64,000 nt of DNA, from contig NC_049981.1 in the NCBI RefSeq assembly GCF_000003815.2, forward strand, positions 7,912,578 through 7,976,577, written 5' to 3'. The notes below the pieces were generated by a model, which did no database searches, had not been told where the DNA came from, and was given only the letters and a program-made list of their open reading frames with translations. Shown here piece after piece: positions 35,801 through 44,800 of the stretch. This DNA comes from Branchiostoma floridae (lineage: Eukaryota; Chordata; Leptocardii; Amphioxiformes; Branchiostomatidae). Within the stretch, counting starts at the first letter, position 1. Each line of letters starts with the position of its first letter. Made by a program: the position numbers and the translations under genes.

Positions 35801-38800
35801 ACACAGATACAGAAGCTGGTGTGTTACACATAAGGGAGGTAATACCAGCTACACAGATGCAGATACAGAAGCTGGTGTGTTACACATAAGGGAGGTAATA
35901 CCAGCTACACAGATACAGAAGCTGGTGTGTTACACATAAGGGAGGTAATACCAGCTACCACTGGTGGGCCCGATAATGTCGAAATAATGTCAATCGGACA
36001 GAAAACCCTCCAAAGACATTCTGATTTTTCCGGATATTTTCGAGACATTTTCCAAGAATGTATTTTCTGGGGTTCGAGAATGTCTTTACAGGGTCTTTTG
36101 GGGAGGGCGTGTGTGTTGTTTTTTCCATTGTTCAGAAAAATGTCTTCCAAATGTCTGGAGAAAAACTGTGAAAACTCGCATGTTAACGAAAATCACGCCC
36201 CCGTTAGTAGCCTGAATACGCTTCGAGCGGCCCGCCTGACTGACTGGCCCAGTCAAAATGGAGGGGCGGCAATTTATTAGCTGGTGACCGCGCACCGCGA
36301 GAGACGTTCCTTTGCGATCGGTGTCCCTACACGGCACCGAGCGATCTGTCCTCATTTCACCTTCCTATTAAACATGTGCGTGATCTGAAGCCACTAGGCC
36401 GTGTAAAATGACCGCCACGGCAGGCAACGGAGCGTTACACAAACTTCCAAACTATAAACTGGACTTACAAAGTATTTGATAAAATCCCACTCTCCAGACG
36501 TTATGCCATGTTCGCCCTTTGATGCCACATGCGACAATGTGACTGTCCTTTTCATTTTCATTTTGAATGTTACAAGAATGTCTTTCCAATATCCTTTGTG
36601 GGAGCAGCGCTGATTGCTGAGTTGTCATGCAAAAATATCCGCTGGTGATCGTTTCCTGCATGCCATGCCATGCCTTGCCTAGGCGTCGAAGTTGAGTGAT
36701 ACTCCGAGCGGCTGTCCTTTTTTGCATTTCCGTAAAATATCTGTACAAGTAACTATTAAATCTACCGTGTTCCCGAAATATATTGTCCGTATTTGCCGTT
36801 GGAAATAAAGCTCATTATCTGCGTCCCACTCACCCGGGCGTTATGTCGTCAGGCTGTTTCACACCGTCCCACGGCATGACGATGTGACAGTCCTTTGAAT
36901 GTATTTTGAATGTTACAAGAATGTCTTTCAAATATCTTGTCTCTTCTCTTTATTTTGGTACAATATATGACATTCAACAGTCAAGTTGACAAACTACTTT
37001 TCCTCGTCAGTCCAGCGCCGCACGGCACTCATACGGCGTGGACAAAGCCGCGCTGCTCTCAGGCGTGGACAACAAGTGTTACGTACAGTCAGGCAAAAAA
37101 AAACATTGCTTTTAATCAAATCGAAGACTAAGTTACTCATATTCAAGTTCTCACGCATAATATCACCGTTGAAAATAAAATCAGGTTAATATTCTTGCTG
37201 AGAACCTTTTCGCCGTCACTTCTGAAACAACATCAGACACGCCGATCGACACAAAGGCGGGAAAAGCGGAGATGGTTGCTATAGGACCGGCGGTTGCTAG
37301 GACGTGATTGGCAGCGGGCTTGAGTCTACCTCACGTGCGCTAGCGCCAGGAATATCAGTAAATTGAGTAATGCGATAAAGAAAAACATTGTGTATCTGTT
37401 TAAAAATTCTCCACGTAATTATTATCAACGTATTAATTTCACGTTTCTGAAAAATATAAACGTCTTATGTTTGATTGGCAATTTATAGGATTTAAAAAAA
37501 ATATTTCAAGGGCTAATATCACCCATCTCACGTTCTAGTGGCGTCCGTGCTAAGTTTTTTTTTTAGCGTTTCTATGAGAGTTGTTATCAGAGGAGTGGCC
37601 GGCCGTGTAGAGGGGAAACATATCATTAACATTTGCGTGGACTGACTCAGGCCCCAGGCCAGTTTCCCGTTGTTGTTTTTTGCCAAATTCTACAATCCCG
37701 GTACCCCCATATGAAGGCTTGGTGGGGGCTAGACAATTCCCGTTGCCGGTATGTTAGAACCATTTCCAACGGTCAGAATCGTGGGGCATGCAATCTTCAC
37801 GACCTTCTTCTAGGGTCTTCTAGCGCTAATTCGCAAACATGTTCTAACCAGTGTCATGCATAGGAAGACAAAAACAAAGCAACTTGTTTTGATAAGACCA
37901 AGGACTGCTTTGACCTTCTTTGTTGTGCAAATACTTTTCGACATTCATCATTGTCTCCCGTGCCTGGCTCAGTGACTGAAGTATCTATGTACATGCAAGG
38001 ACTTGGTACATGTAACAGCCTCTTCATTCAGATCATTTAAAAAATACTAGTATTTTGTTCAATACGAACTTCAATCGGTGGGCAACAATTCCATATACGA
38101 TGTACGTCTAAAACAGAGTTTTTTTTTCCCGGTACCCTTCGAGTTTTCTTCACTGTACGCCGTGGTAGCAAGAAAGTTGAAAAGAGGCCTGAATTGTCAT
38201 TTGTCTTCTAAATGATGCACGAACTACTCGTATTCGCTATCGTAAATTTGTAAGAAAACTGTTTGAAAACTAAGAAAACAATTCGTAGATTTGTCCGAAA
38301 CCTGTTCAGAAACCAAGAAAAAGTGTTATTTTTTTTTAATATCTCTTAATGCGAATTACGATCGAACAAAAATTTCTATATTCGCTCCATGATTTACGAA
38401 TTCAAGTCAAAGTGACCTTTGGTCTGACCGGATTTCTTGTTTTGGCTTGGGATCCGAAGAAGAGGAAAGTCAACCATCGTCGTATTTCCATCTTGTAGAC
38501 AATGGGGCCCGCGGTTGTGACTATGCATGACAATAACCAAGATGGATGTCACAACAAGACAATTTCACAGACTTTTGACAGTTTATACATGACCTTGCAG
38601 TTAATACGAAGATTTAGATATCATATCGACATTTTAAAACCAAACGTCGAAAAAATCGCGTGCTTATTTTCATTCTCAAATATCTAATTAAACAAGGCCA
38701 AGATTACAAGTACAATACACACCTCTTGGTCTGCCTCTAGATTTGCGTCTAGAAATGTTTCAAGTGTGGAACAAACGCCAAATCCAGATCCATTGTTTCA

Positions 38801-41800
38801 CACCCTCCGAGATTGAATAAGACAACATGTCTACAAAAACGCCTGGAACAGACACATCTTTACAGTATCACAAGTTGATTATTTTAGTCCATATTTTAGC
38901 AAAGGGCCCCAGATTGATAAATAGCATTAGTTACATCTGGTAACTCGTATGTTTCATTTTGTTTTTCAGGTACGACGTTTGGAGAAAAGCTATTCATACC
39001 GTTGGGTGTTATCCTTAGGATTGTCATTTTGTTTTGGTCAAGTTCTGTTTGTTAGTGTTTGTTCTGTTTTTTTTTTTTGTAAATCCATTCGACCAGGGAG
39101 GTTGTTTGACTTGCCTTTTGCTAACAACTTACTAACACGTTACGTTCGTACGTACGTACTACAAGCCCAAGGTGTACTTGGGAACGCGTTTTGATGTTTG
39201 AATAACAATACATATCTAATATACACACACACTAACCTCTAACATATATCATATCGATAAATCTGGAAAAATATTTACAAAACACAACAAAATTTCCATC
39301 ACGAACGATGATTTTGATACTCTTCAACACACATCTATAAGAACTAAGGTAAGTCACCTATTGGATTGAGCTGCATCGGACAACGATTCTACTACAGGTC
39401 TACGGTAGGTTTGTGATAAAACAGAAAAAGGAAACTGCGGATTTTGGGGTATGGCTTGACATAGGAAACTTTCTGAATCATCAGAATTTATGTGATTATT
39501 TCAAAGTAGTTGGTACACCCAGCCGTCAGCCTCCAGTCGTCGACTACTTTTCACAGTCCACAATAACCGAATTAGGAATATCAAGGCCTGATAAAAGCTC
39601 CTTGGGAATATGTTGCAATCTCGAATTGGAATAAACGGAATTTAAAACTAATCCATATGTGCATAATGTTATGAACAAAACGTACAAGGCATAAGCATGA
39701 AGAACCAAACAAATGATCCAGTTCACAGTTCCACGCCAATCATCACGGTGTTTACGTTGACGACGTGAGGGTACCAGTCCAGCTGCGTGCACCGGCCCTC
39801 TCTTGACAGTGGCCCCAGTAAAAAGTCGGAAACTTTGATATTTTCTATGGCATTAAAAATTGGTTCAAAAGTAATATAGAGTGCGAAGTCGACTGACAAA
39901 TATATTACAAACACCATGTGTTCTTGAAATGCAATTCGGCATAATGTTTTTGGACTGGATACCTCCAAGTGGAAAGCAAGATATTTGTAAATGCCATGCC
40001 GCAAATGGGAACAAACTTCACCCTGATTTGCATTTAATTTGGCTATTGCTAAAGGGTAAAACAAACATCCTGTACATTCATTCATTATATCAATTGAACG
40101 GAACAATTCGATGAACAGGGAGAACAGTGTTAGTAAAAACAATGACGTTATTATAACGTCCTTAGTAAAAACAAGAAGGTCATAATGTAGTGTTAGGACT
40201 ACCCCGACCATCAAAGTACTTGTAGAACCAAGGACGTTATATCACGTCTTTGGTAGAATTCAATGACGTAAACACTTCGGCAGAACTTCGGTAGAACTCT
40301 GCTGGCTGTTACATGGAGAATAATTTGCCAGGCCGGGAGTTTTGCTACGAGAGGAGTTGGTCGGCCGCGCAGCTCCAGAGGGGAATCCATTATCCTTAGC
40401 GGGGACTGACTCCCCTGGCCAACTTTCCGATTTTTTTCTCGATCCTCGTACCCACATCGGAAGGGCCTGGCGGAGGCTAGACACAAGTCGGCTTGCAGCA
40501 TTCTTCCTTGTGCACTTCTATTCTACGCACCTGTATGTATAAAAGCGTTAATAAAAGCTGTTAATACTCCGTCACAAATGTATACTACGATGTTATACAA
40601 AAACATAGTACATGTAGTATTTTCAAATATGTTATTCAAAGAGTGCTATCGATAACAAAAGAAAACGTGATGCACAATAAACTCGCTACACTTTGCTTTC
40701 AAACGGCCTTTGTTTTCCTCAGCGCGCGCTGTTAGCGTCTTCAACTTACACACAAAACAGTACATAAACATATAACCTCATTAATTCTAGTACTTCATCT
40801 GCATGGTTTCAACCTATCTGGAGCATTTCTGAGTTGAAACACGCAGATTAATAAGAAAGGAGGACGTAGAAAAGATAGCAAATCGTTCGTCTTGTGCCCA
40901 AATCTTTTTCCACATGTACAGCTAAAACCGAGAGCAAAAGAAGAGCTGAAATCTAAGTATGTTGTAAGGGTAATTTCGTGTGGCACTTTGTCGCTAAAAC
41001 GGTATTTCTAACCAAGGAGCTTTTATCAGACCAACAACGTTCACTCAAGGAGGCCCCGGGTCCTTTTTCAACCTCACCACACTCTGTTTTCCCGCCGGTT
41101 TTTGATCGCAGACCGGCCTTTCGCGGGCCCATAAATCAATTTTGACAGGGAGGCGGGGCATGTTCGGTTGATCTTGCCGCTTCCCACGGTCCTGCAGGAG
41201 AAGATGACGTCTGCACAATCCTCCCGAGTGTTCCAACTTCCAAATATGGGAATTGTCGGAAATCTGAGGCAGATCGGTTCTTCCTCGGACTGCCGACAAT
41301 TGGGTCGGGGAAAATCGGAGCGGTGACGTCATGCCTAAGTCATTTGCATAGCAAGCCGTCCTGAAGGGTAAACAAATGATGAATCGCAGCGCTGCGTGCG
41401 TGGTCCAAGCGGGACTTCCCTGTTTTATCTGCCGCGTTTTCGGTTGATTTTTATTTGTTTACGTCGACAGGCAGGCGTAATATTAATGTTTCGTTAGCCT
41501 GGTGAACAATAAAATGTAACGTAACATCAACAAAATCCACTCATATTTTCATAACGAAATTTACAGTTCACAGCTATCAAACGTAACGTTAAGTCACTTT
41601 CACTGTTAACGTCACGGTATCCGATGTTTATGCCTGACCAAGTGACAAAGTAAGTCTTCACCTTGTCCCAACGACGATCAAAGTTGACCGAGGATTTTTT
41701 TACCATAAGTTACTGGACAGGTAAGGGTTTTACCGCGGCATTTAGCATTGGTTACGCGATCTCTAGCCGTGGCAGTTCGGGGACGGGCAGTCCGGCGGGC

Positions 41801-44800
41801 CGCGGCATTACGGCATCACTGGGCGCTTGGGGGCAGGCACAAAGCAAAAAGTACTTGTCTTTCACAGAGGGCGGGGAGCAATTAATTATCAGGAAGACGC
41901 TAACGACTTAATGAGTACTTATTGTTCTAAATAATGGATGGTCTCCGAGGGGAGTCCCTTCCATACGTGTTGAGAGAGGATGTAAACAAAATGTCTTTCA
42001 CGGGTTAAAAATATGTAGTTGAGTTTTTAAAATGTCTCCTTCGGGTTCTCCCGTTTTGGAATGTCTTTGGAGGGTCTTCTGTCCGATAGACATTTTTTCG
42101 ACATTATAGGCCCCACCAGTGTACACAGATGCAGATACAGAAGCTGGTGTGTTACACATAAGGGAGGTAATACCAGCTACACAGATACAGAAGCTGGTGT
42201 GTTACACATAAGGGTGGTAATACCAGCTACACAGATACAGAAGCTGGTGTGTTACACATAAGGGAGGTAATACCAGCTACACAGATACAGAAGCTGGTGT
42301 GTTACACATAAGGGAGGTAATACCAGCTACACAGATGCAGATACAGAAGCTGGTGTGTTACACATAAGGGAGGTAATACCAGCTACACAGATACAGAAGC
42401 TGGTGTGTTACACATAAGGGAGGTAATACCAGCTACACAGATGCAGATACAGAAGCTGGTGTGTTACACATAAGGGAGGTAATACCAGCTACACAGATAC
42501 AGAAGCTGGTGTGTTACACATAAGGGAGGTAATACCAGCTACACAGATACAGAAGCTGGTGTGTTACACATAAGGGAGGTAATACCAGCTACACAGATAC
42601 AGAAGCTGGTGTGTTACACATAAGGGAGGTAATACCAGCTACACAGATACAGAAGCTGGTGTGTTACACATAAGGGAGGTAATACCAGCTACACAGATGC
42701 AGATACAGAAGCTGGTGTGTTACACCAAGTGGTGGCTATGTCAGCAATACAGATAAAGGGGATGTGTACTGACCAGAGCCACCTTGTCGTTACTACGTGT
42801 GGACGCCATACTGAGGTACTTCAGGTTTGTGTTGTTGGCCAGGGAGCTACAGATATCTCCCAGCGTCGGGATGGCGATGTTCTGTAAACAAACAAGTAAG
42901 AGAATAAACAAGAAATAAGCGAGTAAGTATGTTTGCGGCATGTTGGCCCTGGAGCCGAGGAGCTGGTCTGTGTAGGGACTAGGTAGGTAGGTACATTTTA
43001 CATTTTCAGGTCTACATGTCTATCACTTTTGTAATCATTTCAGAAACTCCATCTTAATAGATCCACTGACCTTAAGAAAAGTAAAACAACCTATAAAGAG
43101 TGCAACAATAATCATAATAAACATATGGAATGAGATTTCTTAATCACCTTGATGGTTAAGGTTGGAGAGAACAAGCCATCATATTAGTGATGACTTTAAA
43201 GACAACTCCATTTCAACATTCCCCAGAGCTTATGAAATGAAAACAACCTTGAAGAAGTGCAACAATAATCTTAAGAAGCATATGGACAGAGGTTTCTTAC
43301 TCACCTTGATGTTGTTAAGGTTCAGGTCAGTGAGATCCGAGTCGTTGTCCTGCAGTTTGGTCAGGCTCTCGTGAGGGTCGGTGGTGTTGGGCGGCTCCGA
43401 CTGGACCTGAGGGTATGCTGTGCACTTCACAACAGCTAGGAGGCGCCGAGGAACACAAACATGATTGTAAGGCATAGAATCTAGTACCACTACAAGTCAA
43501 AGCATAACGCTTCACTGCAGAAACTGTACATGCGATGACTTGCCAGAAATTTTGTATATTGCCATTGTTTGTATACAAATAATCTTAAGTGGGCTTAAAA
43601 AAGGAAAAGTTCAAAATCTTCACAGAAGTCTAATTCTTATCATCTTAAAATACATTTCTTTCTACACAACCAATCTTAACTTCCTCAATGATATTTTGAC
43701 TGCTTTCAGTTGTATTGATGGGGGACATTGTTGTTGAGCCAAGCAGGAATTAGTTTTGTCATTTCTCGTATGGTACAGAGTGGCCAGAAGTGTGACGTAT
43801 ACTGATACTTTAACTAGAGATTCTGGTATTGATTTTGAGGACTTACAAAACGCAATGCTAGACAGGGCTTTATGAAGTAAAATATGTACTAGCCTGGTTC
43901 CGGTCGATAATGTATGTATGTACATGTATGGACAGGAATTGTAATGGACTTTGCTATTCCTAACTGCATGGTAACATTGTCAAGGCCAGAGGGGTGCAGT
44001 CCCCAATGTGCCAGACTCTTGTAATACTTACAGCGGAAACCTTCCTTGTTGGCGATTTCTCCAGAAGCAAGAGAGGCATAGTACTGGTCGTTGGACATGA
44101 GCGTGTGCATCCCAAGGATGGCTGCAAGAAACAAGAGGACAAGTGTACATGTGTGTTCTTCTAACAATCTAGCATAGGTTCAATGAGGAATATTGAATGT
44201 AAAAAAGATACTGATAAAAAAATTTACACCATGAAAAGAACACTGATAACACTAAGTATGAAACAAAAATTAGTGGCAAGGTGTTGTCAGTGATTAAACC
44301 CTCTTTGAATTCTTTTTCTTTTTACAGTCAAACTTTTACATAAGTACCTCTACATGAGGACAGACTGACCATTGATATACAGTCAAATCTGTACAAGTGA
44401 CCACTCGTACATAAGGACCACCTGGCCATTGATATGCAGTCAAACCTGTACAAGTGACCACCCGTACATAAGGACCACCTGGCCATTGATATGCAGTCGA
44501 AACCTGTACAAGTGACCACCTCTACATAAGGACCACCTGGCCAACGTTTTGTAGACCGGTACATGGATAGGTGCAATGAACCTAATGTTGTCTACCTACA
44601 GTATGGTTTACTTTATGGAATAGATAAAGCAGAAGTTACTGACCAGCCAAGTCACACAGCTCTCCGTCAGTGGCTTCCTTCAGTGCCTCCTCCAACTCTG
44701 GGTCCAGGACTGGGTCATCTCCTTCATCCTCATCTTTCACTTCCTTCTTCACAAACGCTTTCCCTGAACAAGGAACATAAAGAAATCTCTTTATGTCATG

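Noticed and set aside
39544-40214. Minus-strand frames of 82 and 163 codons inside the 6.2-kb transposon
   Set aside because: Hydrophobic, low-similarity readings with no motif of a transposase or any family I recognise; left as possible chance frames.
31797-42726. CRISPR-like array
   Set aside because: The 50-bp units are directly tandem with only small variants and no unique spacers, in a eukaryotic intron.
43379-43400. Alternative TMOD exon 5 acceptor at CCTCAG
   Set aside because: Would be phase 0 while exon 4 ends in phase 1, breaking the frame.
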